This document shows positions 36,469 to 46,234 of a stretch of DNA of 64,000 nucleotides, in pieces; position 1 is the first letter of the stretch; each line of letters starts with the position of its first letter. This DNA comes from JACVRW01 sp963739095. GTDB lineage: Bacteria > Actinomycetota > Thermoleophilia > Solirubrobacterales > Thermoleophilaceae. The notes beneath the pieces are model-generated. The model was given only the letters and a program-made list of their open reading frames with translations. It made no database searches and was not told the origin of the DNA. The position numbers were made by a program, and so were the translations under genes. The stretch spans positions 1 to 64,000 of the forward strand of contig CAVTZF010000033.1 of assembly GCA_963739095.1 (NCBI GenBank), written 5' to 3'.

Positions 36469-37586
36469 GCCACCAGGCGCTCCATGAAGCGGTCGAAGAG
36501 ATGCACCGCGTCGTGCGGGCCGGGCCCGGCCTCCGGGTGGTACTGGACGGTCGAGCCTGGCACGTCGCGCAGGACCAGCCCCTCGACCGTGCGGTCGTAG
36601 AGGTTCAGCTGCTGCAGCTCCGCGGTGCCGAAGTCGGTCTCCCAGCGAACCGGCTCGTCGCCCTCGATCGTGCGCTCGCCGCCGGGGCCGAGCACCGCGA
36701 AGCCGTGGTTCTGCGAGGTGATCTCGATCCGGCCGGTCTCGAGGTCCTTGACCGGGTGGTTCGCGCCGCGGTGGCCGAAGGGCAATTTGAAGGTCTCGAG
36801 CCCGACCGCCCGGCAGAGCAGCTGGTGGCCGAGGCATATGCCCCAGACCGGCACCTTGCCGACGACGTCGCGCACGGTGTGGACGACGTACTCGAGCGCC
36901 GCCGGGTCGCCGGGGCCGTTGGCGAGGAAGATCGCGTCGGGCTCCCGCGCGAGCAGCTCCGCCGCCGGCGTCGTGCAGGGGTGGAGCTCGAGGTGGACGC
37001 CGCGCTCGCGCAGGTTGCGCACGATCGAGCTCTTGATGCCGGTGTCGATGCCGATCACGCGCGGGCCGTCGCCCTCGAGGATCTGCGCCTCGGCCGGCGT
37101 GACCTCGCGGGCGAGGTCGCGGCCCGCCATCGCCGGCTCGGCGAACACCCGCTCGCGCGCCTCCGACTCCGGCACGCGCGCGTCGAAGACGCCGCCCCGC
37201 ATCGCCCCCTGGTCGCGGATGTGCCGGACGAGCGCACGCGTGTCGACTCCGCTCAGCGCCGGGATGCCGCAGTCGGCGAGCCAGGTGAGCCAGCCACCCT
37301 CCGCGTAGGGAGCGTCCTCACGGTCGACCCCCTCGCGCATGATCACCGCGCGCGCGTGGATGCGGTCCGACTCCATGTGCTGAGCCGCCACGCCGTAGTT
37401 GCCGATCAAGGGGTAGGTGAAGACGATGATCTGGCCGGCGTAGCTCGGGTCGGTCACCGCCTCCTGATAGCCGGACATCGCGGTGTTGAAGACCACCTCC
37501 CCGGTAGCCAGGCCCGACGCTCCGACCGCCTCGCCGTCGAAGCGCGTGCCGTCCTCGAGCAGCAGGTACGCGGCCGCCACCGTCAC
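36465..37586 (-). CDS. carA: carbamoyl-phosphate synthase small subunit
   Basis: 373 residues. N-terminal domain with NTAMSGYQEAVTDPSYAGQI; class I glutaminase with nucleophile Cys in GICLGHQLL and the His/Glu part in QYHPEAGPGPHD. Supplies ammonia from glutamine to CarB. GTG 37586 overlaps the pyrC stop by 4 bases. Confidence 0.97.
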   Translation of the reverse strand: MTVAAAYLLLEDGTRFDGEAVGASGLATGEVVFNTAMSGYQEAVTDPSYAGQIIVFTYPLIGNYGVAAQHMESDRIHARAVIMREGVDREDAPYAEGGWLTWLADCGIPALSGVDTRALVRHIRDQGAMRGGVFDARVPESEARERVFAEPAMAGRDLAREVTPAEAQILEGDGPRVIGIDTGIKSSIVRNLRERGVHLELHPCTTPAAELLAREPDAIFLANGPGDPAALEYVVHTVRDVVGKVPVWGICLGHQLLCRAVGLETFKLPFGHRGANHPVKDLETGRIEITSQNHGFAVLGPGGERTIEGDEPVRWETDFGTAELQQLNLYDRTVEGLVLRDVPGSTVQYHPEAGPGPHDAVHLFDRFMERLVA

Positions 37587-38953
37587 ACCACCGCCCCGAG
37601 TGCGAACGAGCGCTCCCGGTAGGCGACCGCGCCGTCGGCAATCGTCATCCGCACGCGGCCCGTGAGCCGGCGGCCGGCGAAGGCGCAGTTCTCCGAGCGG
37701 CTCTCGTAGCCCGCCTCCCCCACCTCCCACTCGGCATCGAGGTCGGCGAGGCAGACGTTCGCGGCCGAGCCCGGGGCGAGCGACGGCGTGACCAGCCCGA
37801 ACGGCTCGCCGCCGGCGGTCATCCGCTCGACGAGCAGGCCGAGCTCGACGAGGCCGGGCAGCACCAGGCCGGTGTGTAGCGCCGCGAACGCCGTCTCGAG
37901 TCCGGTGACGCCCAGCGGTGCGAGCTCGAAGGGCTGCTCCTTCTCCTCGCGCGCGTGCGGGGCGTGGTCGGTGGCGACGAAGTCGATCGCGCCGGAGCGC
38001 AGCGCCTCGATCAGCGCCTCGCGGTCGGCGGGCGCGCGCAGCGGCGGGTTCATCTTCATGTTCGTATCGAGGCCGCGGACGTCCTCGTCGGTGAGCAGCA
38101 GGTGGTGCGGCGTGGCCTCGCAGGTGACCTGGATGCCGGCTGCCTTGGCGCCGACGATCGCCTCGACGGTCTCGCGTGCGGAGACGTGCTGCACGTGGAT
38201 GCGCCCTTCCTCGTAAGCGGCCAACGCGCAGTCGCGGGCGACCATCGTCGACTCGGACACCGACGGCATCCCCGCCACGCCGAGCAGTGCCGACACCTCG
38301 CCCTCGTGCATCGCGCCGCCCGCCGAGAGCGACGGGTCCTCCTCGTGCAGGGCCAGCAGCCGGCCCGCGAGCCGCTGGTACTGGAGGGCCTGGCGCATGA
38401 CGCCGGCGGAGCGCACCGGAAGGCCGTCGTCGGTGAAGGCGACCGCGCCGACCTCGGCAAGCTCCGCCATCTCGGTCAGCTCCTCACCCCGCTGCCCGAC
38501 CGTGATCGCCGCCAGGAAGCCGGTCGGGATGCGCGCCTCGGCGCGCGCCCGTTCGCGCAGCGAGCGCAGCACGGGCGCCGAGTCCACCACCGGCTCGGTG
38601 TTGGGCTGGGCGAGGATCGCGCAGAAGCCGCCGGCCGCCGCCGCGCGGGTGCCGGAGTCGATGTCCTCCTCGTCCTCGCGCCCGGGCGTGCGCAGGTGGA
38701 CGTGGGGATCGACGAAGGCCGGCAGCGCGTGGAGGCCCTCGGCGTCGACGACCTCCGCGCCCTCCGGCGCGGGGAGCCCCTCGCCGAGCTCCGCGACGCG
38801 GCCGTCCCGGATGAGCAGATCGGCGGCGCCGTCGAGGCCGGCGCGCGGGTCCAGCAGGCGAGCGCCGCGCAGCAGAACCGTCGCCGGCGGCGAGCCCGCG
38901 CGGTCGAGCTCCACGGCCGGGCGGCCGCCACTCGGAGCGGGAGCCGGGTTCAT
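37583..38953 (-). CDS. pyrC: dihydroorotase
   Basis: 456 residues, amidohydrolase fold. The metal site DPHVHLRTPG is near residue 83; HEEDP, HVSARETVE and the catalytic Asp in ATDHAPHA follow. Closes carbamoyl-aspartate to dihydroorotate. The first 24 residues are a Pro/Ala-rich extension before the normal start of the fold. ATG 38953 overlaps the pyrB stop by 4 bases. Confidence 0.96.
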   Translation of the reverse strand: MNPAPAPSGGRPAVELDRAGSPPATVLLRGARLLDPRAGLDGAADLLIRDGRVAELGEGLPAPEGAEVVDAEGLHALPAFVDPHVHLRTPGREDEEDIDSGTRAAAAGGFCAILAQPNTEPVVDSAPVLRSLRERARAEARIPTGFLAAITVGQRGEELTEMAELAEVGAVAFTDDGLPVRSAGVMRQALQYQRLAGRLLALHEEDPSLSAGGAMHEGEVSALLGVAGMPSVSESTMVARDCALAAYEEGRIHVQHVSARETVEAIVGAKAAGIQVTCEATPHHLLLTDEDVRGLDTNMKMNPPLRAPADREALIEALRSGAIDFVATDHAPHAREEKEQPFELAPLGVTGLETAFAALHTGLVLPGLVELGLLVERMTAGGEPFGLVTPSLAPGSAANVCLADLDAEWEVGEAGYESRSENCAFAGRRLTGRVRMTIADGAVAYRERSFALGAVV

Positions 38954-39900
38954 GCGGGCTGGGGCTCCGACTCGAGCTGCGCGCGGGCGCCGCTGGGCGC
39001 TCCGCGGCCTGCCAGCAGCTCGTACAGCACCGCCATGCGGACGACGACGCCGGACTCGACCTGCTCGGTGATAAGTGCCTGCGGCGAGTCGATCACCTCA
39101 GCGGACAGCTCGACGCCGCGGTTGACCGGGCCGGGATGCATCAGCAGCTGGTTCGGGCCCAGCCGCCGGCCGTCGATCTGGTAGCGCGCCGCGTACTCGC
39201 GCAGCGAGGGGACGAAGCTCCCCTGCATGCGCTCGCGCTGCATCCGCAGCGCGTAGACGACGTCGGCCCCCGGCAGCTCGTCGAGCGTGTAGCGCACCTC
39301 GCAGCCGAGCGACTCGATCCCGCGCGGGATCAGCGTCGGCGGCCCGCAGACGGTCACCTGACAGCCCATGCGCGTGAAGGCCAGCACGTTCGAGCGCGCC
39401 ACGCGGCTGTGCAGGACGTCGCCGACGATCCAGACGCCGAGGCCCTCGAGCGAGCCGACGCGGCGCTTGAGCGTGTAGAGGTCGAGCAACGCCTGGGTCG
39501 GGTGCTCGTGCTTGCCGTCGCCGGCGTTGATGACCGACGCGCGCGTCCAGCGCGCCACGAGCCCGGCGGCCCCCGCGTGCGGGGTGCGGACGATGATCGC
39601 GGCGGGGTCGTAGGCGGAGAGCGTCTGAACCGTGTCCTTCAGGGACTCGCCCTTCTCGACCGCCGAGCCGCTCGCCTTGACCGTCACGAGGTCGGCCGAG
39701 AGCCGCTTGGCGGCCAGCTCGAAGCTCGACTGGGTGCGAGTCGACGCCTCGTAGAAGAGATTGATGACGGTGCGGCCGCGCAGCGTCGGGACCTTCTTGA
39801 TCTCACGCCCCGAGACCTCCGCGAAGCTCTCCGCCCGCCCGAGGAGACGCTCGATGTCCTCGCGCGAGAGATCGTCCACCGTCAGGAGATGCCTATGCAT
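38950..39900 (-). CDS. pyrB: aspartate carbamoyltransferase catalytic subunit
   Basis: 316 residues from ATG 39900. Carbamoyl-phosphate motif EASTRTQSSFELAAKRL, aspartate loop region HPTQALLDLYTLKRR, and DVLHSRVARSN, then MHPGPVNRGVE. No regulatory-chain gene pyrI is present, usual for actinobacteria. The gene overlaps the pyrR 3' end by 8 bases. Confidence 0.97.
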   Translation of the reverse strand: MHRHLLTVDDLSREDIERLLGRAESFAEVSGREIKKVPTLRGRTVINLFYEASTRTQSSFELAAKRLSADLVTVKASGSAVEKGESLKDTVQTLSAYDPAAIIVRTPHAGAAGLVARWTRASVINAGDGKHEHPTQALLDLYTLKRRVGSLEGLGVWIVGDVLHSRVARSNVLAFTRMGCQVTVCGPPTLIPRGIESLGCEVRYTLDELPGADVVYALRMQRERMQGSFVPSLREYAARYQIDGRRLGPNQLLMHPGPVNRGVELSAEVIDSPQALITEQVESGVVVRMAVLYELLAGRGAPSGARAQLESEPQPA

Positions 39901-40450
39901 GCTGTGCCTCCGCGATTCCCACTTCGTCCACCCCGTCGAGCTCCTCAACCCTCACGTTGACGCGCTCCTCGCGCGACGTGGGCAGGTTCTTGCCCACGTA
40001 GTCCGGCCGGATCGGCAGCTCGCGGTGGCCGCGGTCGGCGAGCACAGCCAGCTGTACGCGGCTCGGCCGGCCGTAGTCGAACAGGGCGTCGATCGCCGCG
40101 CGCACGGTGCGGCCCGTGTAGAGGACGTCGTCGACCAGCACGATCGTCGTGTCCTCGACGGGGAAGTCGATATGCGAGGCGTGCACGACGGGCTGGTAAC
40201 TGGGGCCGCGGATGCCCACGTCGTCGCGGTAGAAGCTGATGTCGATGTCCCCGAGCGGGACCGGCTCGCCCACCAGCTCGGCGACGAGGTCGCGCAGGCG
40301 CGCGCCCAGCACGGCGCCGCGACGGTGAATCCCAACGACCGCGAGCCGGGTGGGAATAGGCGACCGACCCGTGTTCTCGACGATTTCGTGTGCGATCCGC
40401 ACCAGCGTGCGCCGCACGTCCTCGCGGTCGAGGACCGTCTTCTCCTGCAC
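39893..40450 (-). CDS. pyrR: PyrR bifunctional pyr regulator / uracil phosphoribosyltransferase
   Basis: 185 residues. The N-terminal RTLVRIAHEIVE region and PRPP-binding loop IVLVDDVLYTGRTVRAAIDAL match PyrR. It binds pyr mRNA when UMP is high and has weak uracil phosphoribosyltransferase activity. GTG 40450; AGGGG 10 bases upstream is the likely ribosome-binding site, beside an RNA element matching the PyrR binding loop. First gene of the operon. Confidence 0.96.
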   Translation of the reverse strand: MQEKTVLDREDVRRTLVRIAHEIVENTGRSPIPTRLAVVGIHRRGAVLGARLRDLVAELVGEPVPLGDIDISFYRDDVGIRGPSYQPVVHASHIDFPVEDTTIVLVDDVLYTGRTVRAAIDALFDYGRPSRVQLAVLADRGHRELPIRPDYVGKNLPTSREERVNVRVEELDGVDEVGIAEAQHA

Positions 40451-40467
40451 TCCGAACCGCCCCTTCT

Positions 40468-40482
40468 GGCCTCTCAGGACCT
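40468..40482 (-). promoter_or_regulatory. PyrR-binding loop in the pyrR leader
   Basis: The minus strand reads AGGTCCTGAGAGGCC, matching the remembered PyrR binding loop core UCCNGNGAGGYU in all but the last base. It lies 18-32 bases before the pyrR GTG, and the AGGGG ribosome-binding site follows almost at once. PyrR binding would therefore block translation, as proposed for mycobacteria. No separate antiterminator/terminator pair was seen. Confidence 0.7.
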
Positions 40483-40570
40483 GGTTAAAGGAACCTGCGA
40501 GCGAGAGTACCAGCGGTCGCCGACGACCATGGTTCGCACGCCTCCGTGGTTGCAGCTAATCTCGCAATAG

Positions 40571-40861
40571 ATGAATTCCGATCGAGCGAAGGCATACGGC
40601 CGCCTCATGGAGGTCGCCTCGGCCGAGGGTCCCGAGGCCCTCGAGCCCGACGAGCGCACCATTCTGCGCGAGGCCGCCGACGCCCTCTTCTTCTGCGAGG
40701 ACATCTCGCTCGACGAGGAGGCGCGCGAGGCGCTCGCCCAGATCGGCGACCTCACCGGCACGCTCGTGGGCTCCGAGCGCTGGGAGGCCCCGCACGCCGA
40801 GCGGGTCCTGCAGGACCTCGAGGCCTGCGGCCCGGCGCAGCTGGTGCGCCTCGGCGACTAG
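40571..40861 (+). CDS. hypothetical acidic helical protein
   Basis: 96 residues, strongly acidic and predicted all-helical (AKAYGRLMEVASAEGPEALE; TILREAADALFFCEDISLDE; LVGSERWEAPHAERVLQDLEAC). No family recognised and no signal peptide. It is divergent from the pyr operon, with 120 bases between that probably contain both promoters. Coding character is supported by the clean start and typical codon use. Confidence 0.65.
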   Translation: MNSDRAKAYGRLMEVASAEGPEALEPDERTILREAADALFFCEDISLDEEAREALAQIGDLTGTLVGSERWEAPHAERVLQDLEACGPAQLVRLGD

Positions 40862-40901
40862 CTGTCCTCGGCAGACACCGAGACCAACCGCGCACTGTCA
40901 C

Positions 40902-43725
40902 TCAGCCATGGCGGGCGAGCTCGACCCGCGAGCGGACGCCGAGCTTGGCGTAGATGTTGCGCAGGTGCGCCTCGATCGTCCTGGTGCTGAGCACGAGCTG
41001 CTCGGCGATCTCGCGGTTCGTGTTACCGGCAGCGACCAGATCGGCGATCTGTCGCTCGCGAACGGTGAGCGGGCCGTCGCCCGCTTCACGGGCAGGAGCC
41101 TGGACGCGGTGGCCGAGCCGGCGCAACTCGCGAACTGCCTCTTGGCGGCGTCGCTGCGCCCCGAAACGATCGAATGCCGCCTGCGCTTCGACGAGCACCG
41201 GGATGGCGCGGGGGCGGTCACCGGCGGCGGCGTACGCTCTTCCCTCGGCCAGCATCGCGCACGCCGATAGGAGCGGTGCGCCGGCAGCGGCCTCGCGCGC
41301 TGCGGCCGCGGCTCCGGCGGCCCCGGCCGCGTCGGCGCCCGCCGCCAAGATCGCAGCGCGCGCAATGCCGGCGATCGCTCGCGCTGGCCCGGTGCCGGCG
41401 CGCGCGGCAGCGTTCTCCGCCTGCCGCAGGGTGGCCTGCGCGGCGCCGATCTCCCCCAGTGCGAGCTGCGCGTCGACGAGGGCCGCCGCGGCGGCGGGCC
41501 GGTCGGCCGGCGGCACACGTGCGAACTCGGGACCGAACCCTTCGAGCATCACGGGCACGGCGCGATCCGGTCGGCCGGCGGCGGTCAGCGCAGCGCCGAG
41601 GCACCAGCCAGGCTGTCCGGCGGCGTGTAGATCTGGCCGGGTTCCCTCCTGAGCGGCATCCTCGCCGTGGCGGAGCGCAAGCGCGATGTCGCCGGCGGCA
41701 AGCCAGGCTCCCGAGAGTGCGCTCTGGGCCCACAGGAGCATGCGGGGGCTGCCCGCGAGGCGTGCGCGCTCCAGGCCCTCCTCCGCCGCCGCACATGCCT
41801 CGGCCAGGCGGCCCAGCTCGACCAGCGTGGCCACCGACTCAACGGTGAGGATCAGCAGCACCCGCTCGCGTCCCGTCTCCGCGGCCATCGCGGAGCCGCG
41901 CGTGAGGTCGGCGAGTGACGCTTCGAACTGTCCGAGCACACGGCGCGCGCGTCCGTGCATCCAGAACGCCGGTAGGCGTGTCGCCACCTGTGTGTCCGTC
42001 AGCCGCTCCAGCGCGGCGGCGGACTCCTCGAGGCGACGAACAGCATCGGGTCCATCGGCGGCTGAGGCGCTCGCGAGCGCGTCACCGGCGAGGGCCGCCA
42101 GCTCGAACACCGGATCGCCGAGGGCGCGGGCATCCGCGATCGCGTCGCTGGCCTGGGCCTTCGCGTCCTCCAAGTCGCCGGCAAGCAGCGCCATCAGCGT
42201 AAGCGCGAGCCGAAGGCGAAAACGGTTCGGGGAGGCCTCTGCCGGAAGCTCGCCGAGGACGACGTGCAGCCGCCGCCGAGCCTCCTCATGCCCGCCGAGC
42301 CACCACTCCTGGTTGGCGAGCGCGACCGTCAGCTCGAGCCGGTCGCCTGCCTCGGCGCCCCGGAGCCCGTCGACGAGCGTCTGGCGGGCCGCCTTCGGAT
42401 CGCCGGCAGCGGCCTGTGCGTCGGCCAGCAACCGCTGCAGGCGGCTGCGGCGGCTTCGCTGAGCCGGGTCGTCAGGCAACAGTCGCAGCGCGGCGGCATA
42501 GCACCGCGCCGCGGTCCTCGGCGCCGGGGACTGCAGCTCCGCGGCTGCGGAGCTGAGCAGGGTGATGGCCTTCTCGTCGCCGAGGCGGCCGGCGTGCTCG
42601 ACGTGGTGGGCGCGCTGGACCGCGCCCGCGCCGCGGCGCTCGAGCTCCTCGGCCGCGCGAGGCGTGCGCACCGATCCGCCACCCGGGCGGCGATGCCGTG
42701 TAGACGGCGTGGCGCACCACCGGGTGGCGAAATGCGAACCGGCGCGCCGTCCCGGCCGGCCTGACCAGGGCACGGACGAGTAGCTCGTCGAGTGCATGCA
42801 ACGCTGTCCGTTCGTCCATCTCGGCCACCGCGGCGGCCAGCCCGGGCTCGAACGGGTCGCCGGCCACGGCGGCCGCGTCGAGCACCCTTCGCGCATCCGG
42901 CGTCAGTGCCGACAGCTCGGCACCAAGAGCGGCGGCGACCGCGGGCGGCACGGATTCGTCAGCAGCGTCGGCGGCGAGCGCCGGTGTCGCGCTCACGCGC
43001 GCGAGCTGCTCGAGGTAGAAAGGGTTGCCGCCGGTCTGCGGGTAGATCGCCGCGGCCGCATCGCCGACCAGCTCGGCCGCCTCCGTCTCGCTCAGGGGGG
43101 CGAGCTTCAGCGAGAGCACGCGGTCCTCTCGCTGTGCGCCGGCGAGCGCAAGGCCCAATTGGTCGGGTACCTGGCCCTCGCGCGCGGCCACCGCAAACAG
43201 CACGGGCGCCGCGGGCGGCCGGCTCACCAGCGCCGCCAGAGCGTCAAGCGACGCCGGGTCGGCCCAGTGGACGTCGTCCAGCCAGACGATCAGCGGGCGG
43301 ACCGCCGCCAATCGCTCGAGCAGATCCCGCAGCGCCCGGTGCGTGCGATGACGATCGCCCGACGCTGCTCCGGCCGCAGCATCCGCGAGAGCGGGCAACA
43401 GAGGCCCAAGCTCCAAGGGCTCGGCAAGGCCCAGCTGCGACACCCGGCGCTGACCCAGTTCCGCGAGGTGACCGTCCAGCGCCTCGGTCCAGAGCACATA
43501 GGGCAGATCACTCTCGAATTCCGAGGCGCGCGCACCGAGCACGGTTGCGCCGTCCGCTGCAGCGGTCGTCGCCAGATGTGCAACCAGCCGCGACTTGCCG
43601 ATGCCGGGCTCGCCCTCGATCTCGACCACGGCCCCTCCCTGCTCGGACAGATCGCGCAGCGCGCCGGCGATCGCCTCGCGCTCGCGTGTCCGGCCGACCA
43701 TCTCCGATCGAGCAGAGTCGCCCAC
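40902..43725 (-). pseudogene. LuxR-family ATPase regulator (LAL type), split by a one-base insertion
   Basis: The N-terminal frame (from GTG 43725) encodes an AAA-type ATPase: VGRTREREAIAGAL, Walker A GEPGIGKSR, Walker B IVWLDDVHWADP. The second frame encodes TPR-like helices and a C-terminal LuxR HTH (LTVRERQIADLVAAGNTNRE, then LVLSTRTIEAHLRNIYAKLGV). The protein sense passes from one frame to the other at about 42660, where removing one T (minus strand) joins WRIGAHA to RAAEELERRG. The span is 2824 bases; less one gives 941 codons, the usual LAL size. Either truly broken or an assembly error. Confidence 0.85.
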
Positions 43726-43837
43726 TCCCCCAGATTCTCGCGTAGCCGCTACCGCCGGCTGATTCTCCGGCGGCCCCGTAGCACGGTTAGGTGGTTACAC
43801 CGATGCCCAGGCGTGTGAGTGGCGGGACACTGCTCCC

Positions 43838-44340
43838 ATGCACAAGGACGCCATTCACCCCGCCGTGCGCCCCGGCCACGTCCACCTCCGCGTCGCCGAC
43901 CTCGACCGCGCACTCGCCTTTTACCGCGACGCGCTCGGCTTCGGGGTGACGGCGGACGCGCGCCGGGCCGGTCTCGACATGGTGCTGCTGGCCGCGGCGA
44001 CTACCACCACCACATCGGCCTGAACACCTGGGGCAGCGAGGGCGCAACGCCTCCCCCGCCCGGCCACACGGGCCTCTACCACGTCGCATTCCTGTACCCC
44101 GACCAGCGCGAGCTCGGCCGGGCGGTGCGCCGGCTGCTCGACCACGGCTATCCGATCGGCCACGCCACGGATCACGGCGGAACCGTCTCGGTCTACCTCG
44201 AGGACCCCGATGGCAACGGCGTCGAGCTCTATTACGACCGCCCGCGCGCCTACTGGTTCGACTCGGACGGCAACCCGATCCTCAAGAACGAGCGCATCGA
44301 CCCCAACGACCTTCTTTCGCCCCTGAGCAACGGACCCTGA
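43838..44340 (+). pseudogene. glyoxalase/dioxygenase (VOC) protein, split by a one-base deletion
   Basis: Frame 1 gives PGHVHLRVADLDRALAFYRDALGFGV, the start of a catechol-2,3-dioxygenase-like VOC protein. It ends soon after 44000. Frame 2 continues with GDYHHHIGLNTWGSEGA, then YLEDPDGNGVELYYDRPRAYW. Restoring one G near 43997 (GCGGC to GCGGGC) joins them as LLAAGDYHHHIG. The span of 503 plus one equals 168 codons. Metal ligands His and Glu are present. Start ATG 43838. Confidence 0.82.
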
Positions 44341-44398
44341 ACCACGCGCGCGCATAGGCGCCGCGGCTGGACCGACTCACCCAACTCCCCGAATCAAG

Positions 44399-44419
44399 CG
44401 CGGCCACGCCGTGGCCGCG
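44399..44419. repeat. near-perfect palindrome before the secreted-protein gene
   Basis: CGCGGCCACG and CGTGGCCGCG flank a single central base. It ends 28 bases before the ATG at 44448. It could be an operator or a short terminator for the preceding gene; no T-run follows. Confidence 0.45.
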
Positions 44420-44447
44420 ACCACAACCCATGCCCAAGGAGGCAACC

Positions 44448-45002
44448 ATGCAACCCCTCAAGTCCCTTCGCCGCGCTCTCGCTCTCGCCGTACTCGCGGT
44501 GCTCAGCCTCGCGCTCGTCGCGGCCGCCGCGGGCGCCCACGATGACTCGCGGCCGTCGAAGCATCGCGTCAGCGAGCGGCTGGTCGTCCGTGGCGACTCC
44601 ACCGTGACGGACGGCAACTGCGACGCGAACGGGTGCGAGCTCCAGCTCGTCGACGGACGGTTCCGCGGCACGCCGGTCGGCACCGGCAGCTACACGGGAG
44701 ACACGAAGCTCCGGCTGGCCGAGATGTTTCCCAACGGCGAGGGCGGCGCCTGCGCCCCGATTCAGGGACGCATCGAGCTCGGCACTGGCACGCCCGATCG
44801 CCTCGTGCTCGCGATCTCGGGCGACTCCTGTCAGGACGGCGCGGGCGACCCCACCACCACGTCGTTCACCGGCCTCGCCCGCTTCCTGGTCGTCCACGGG
44901 ACCGGCAGCTACTCGAAGGCATCGGGTAGCGGCACGGCCACATTCCTCGAGGACGCCGCCGACCACGACCGCATGACCCTGATTGGGCGCATCTCGCGCT
45001 GA
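44448..45002 (+). CDS. secreted protein, possible beta-barrel fold
   Basis: 184 residues from ATG 44448 with an excellent ribosome-binding site (AAGGAGG). The N-terminal signal peptide (LRRALALAVLAVLSLALVAAAAGAHD) probably cleaves near residue 30. The mature part has Gly/Thr-rich strands (GRFRGTPVGTGSYTGDTKL; FLVVHGTGSYSKASGSGTATF) resembling dirigent/allene-oxide-cyclase-like barrels, and about four Cys that could form disulfides. Function unknown. Followed by a strong hairpin. Confidence 0.82.
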   Translation: MQPLKSLRRALALAVLAVLSLALVAAAAGAHDDSRPSKHRVSERLVVRGDSTVTDGNCDANGCELQLVDGRFRGTPVGTGSYTGDTKLRLAEMFPNGEGGACAPIQGRIELGTGTPDRLVLAISGDSCQDGAGDPTTTSFTGLARFLVVHGTGSYSKASGSGTATFLEDAADHDRMTLIGRISR

Positions 45003-45007
45003 AAGCC

Positions 45008-45042
45008 AACGCCAGGCCCGCCAGCACGGCGGGCCTGGCGTT
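45008..45042. terminator. 15-bp perfect hairpin after the secreted-protein gene
   Basis: AACGCCAGGCCCGCC pairs perfectly with GGCGGGCCTGGCGTT around a 5-base loop, starting 5 bases after the stop codon. The A/T ends give only short T or A tracts, so it is a strong stem but a weak U-run terminator. Confidence 0.7.
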
Positions 45043-45088
45043 CAGCACCGCGCACATAGACCGCCCCTGACGGAGATACGGAGACAAC

Positions 45089-46234
45089 GTGAGTAACAAG
45101 ACCATTGTCATCGGCGCGGGCCCGGCCGGCCTGGCCGCCGCGGCGGAGCTTGGTCGCGCCGGCATCCCCGCGGTCGTGCTCGAGCGCGCCGACGCCATCG
45201 GCGCGGCCTGGCGCGGCCGCTATGACCGCCTACGCCTGAACACGAGTCGTCTGACCTCCAAGCTCCCTGCGATGCGCTACCGGCGCGGGACGAGCCTCTT
45301 CCCCACACGCGATGAGTTCGTGCGCTACCTGGAGGACTACTCCGAGCGCAATGAGCTCGACGTGCGCCTCGGCACCCAGGCGGCGCGGATCGACCGCGAT
45401 GGCCGCTCCTGGCTTCTGCGCACCTCGGCGGGCGAGATGGCCGCGGCCCAGGTAGTCGTCGCCACCGGCTACGAGCACACGGCCCACGTCCCTGACTGGC
45501 CCGGCCGCCACCGCTACCCGCGACCGCTCGTCCACGCGGCCGAGTACCGCAATGCGGAGCCGTACCGCGACCTCGATGTGCTTGTCGTCGGCCCGGGATC
45601 CTCCGGCATCGAAATCGCCTATGACCTCGCCACCGGCGGAGCACGCGGCGTCCGGCTTGCAGTGCGCACGCCGCCCAACATCCTGCTGCGCTCCCAGGCC
45701 GGGCTTCCCGGCGACCTGCCGGCGCTGGCCATGCTGCGCCTACCGACGACGATCGCCGACGCCCAGATCAAGCTGGTCCGGCGCTTCGCCATCGGCAACC
45801 TGGACGGGCACGGACTCACCCAGCCGGCCGAAGGCGTCTTCGCTCGGCTGGCGCGCGACGCCAAGACCCCGGCGATCGTCGATCGCCCGATGGTCGACGC
45901 GATCAAGGACGGCCGCATCGAGATCACCGCCGCAGTCGACGCCCTCGACGGCACAGGGGTGCAGCTGGCCGATGGAACGCGAGTCGAGCCCCATGCGATC
46001 GTCGCCGCGACCGGCTATCGCCGCGGGCTCGAGCCGCTCGTCGGGCATCTCGGCGTGCTCGACGACCGCGGTCTGCCCATTGTTCATGGCGGGGGTGCGG
46101 CGGCGCCCGGCCTCCGCTTCATCGGCTATCTGCCTCGTCCCGGGCAGATCCGCAGCCTCGGCCGCGAGGCGAGGCGGGCAGCCAGGGCGGTCGCGCGAGA
46201 GAACGCCATCCCCGCTGCCAGGCCCGTCACCTAG
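45089..46234 (+). CDS. flavin-containing monooxygenase-like FAD/NAD(P) oxidoreductase
   Basis: 381 residues. FAD motif VIGAGPAGLAAAAELGRAGI at the N-terminus, second nucleotide motif VVGPGSSGIEIAYDLATGG near residue 170, and ATG-type motifs VVATGYEH and IVAATGYRRG. This layout fits FMO/Baeyer-Villiger-like or YUC-type enzymes. GTG 45089. The 3' end overlaps the convergent RNase Z gene by 4 bases. Substrate unknown. Confidence 0.9.
   Translation: MSNKTIVIGAGPAGLAAAAELGRAGIPAVVLERADAIGAAWRGRYDRLRLNTSRLTSKLPAMRYRRGTSLFPTRDEFVRYLEDYSERNELDVRLGTQAARIDRDGRSWLLRTSAGEMAAAQVVVATGYEHTAHVPDWPGRHRYPRPLVHAAEYRNAEPYRDLDVLVVGPGSSGIEIAYDLATGGARGVRLAVRTPPNILLRSQAGLPGDLPALAMLRLPTTIADAQIKLVRRFAIGNLDGHGLTQPAEGVFARLARDAKTPAIVDRPMVDAIKDGRIEITAAVDALDGTGVQLADGTRVEPHAIVAATGYRRGLEPLVGHLGVLDDRGLPIVHGGGAAAPGLRFIGYLPRPGQIRSLGREARRAARAVARENAIPAARPVT

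Noticed and set aside
40491..40570. transcription attenuator for the pyr operon
   Set aside because: No terminator with a T-run was found between the likely start and pyrR; the PyrR loop near the ribosome-binding site explains control better.
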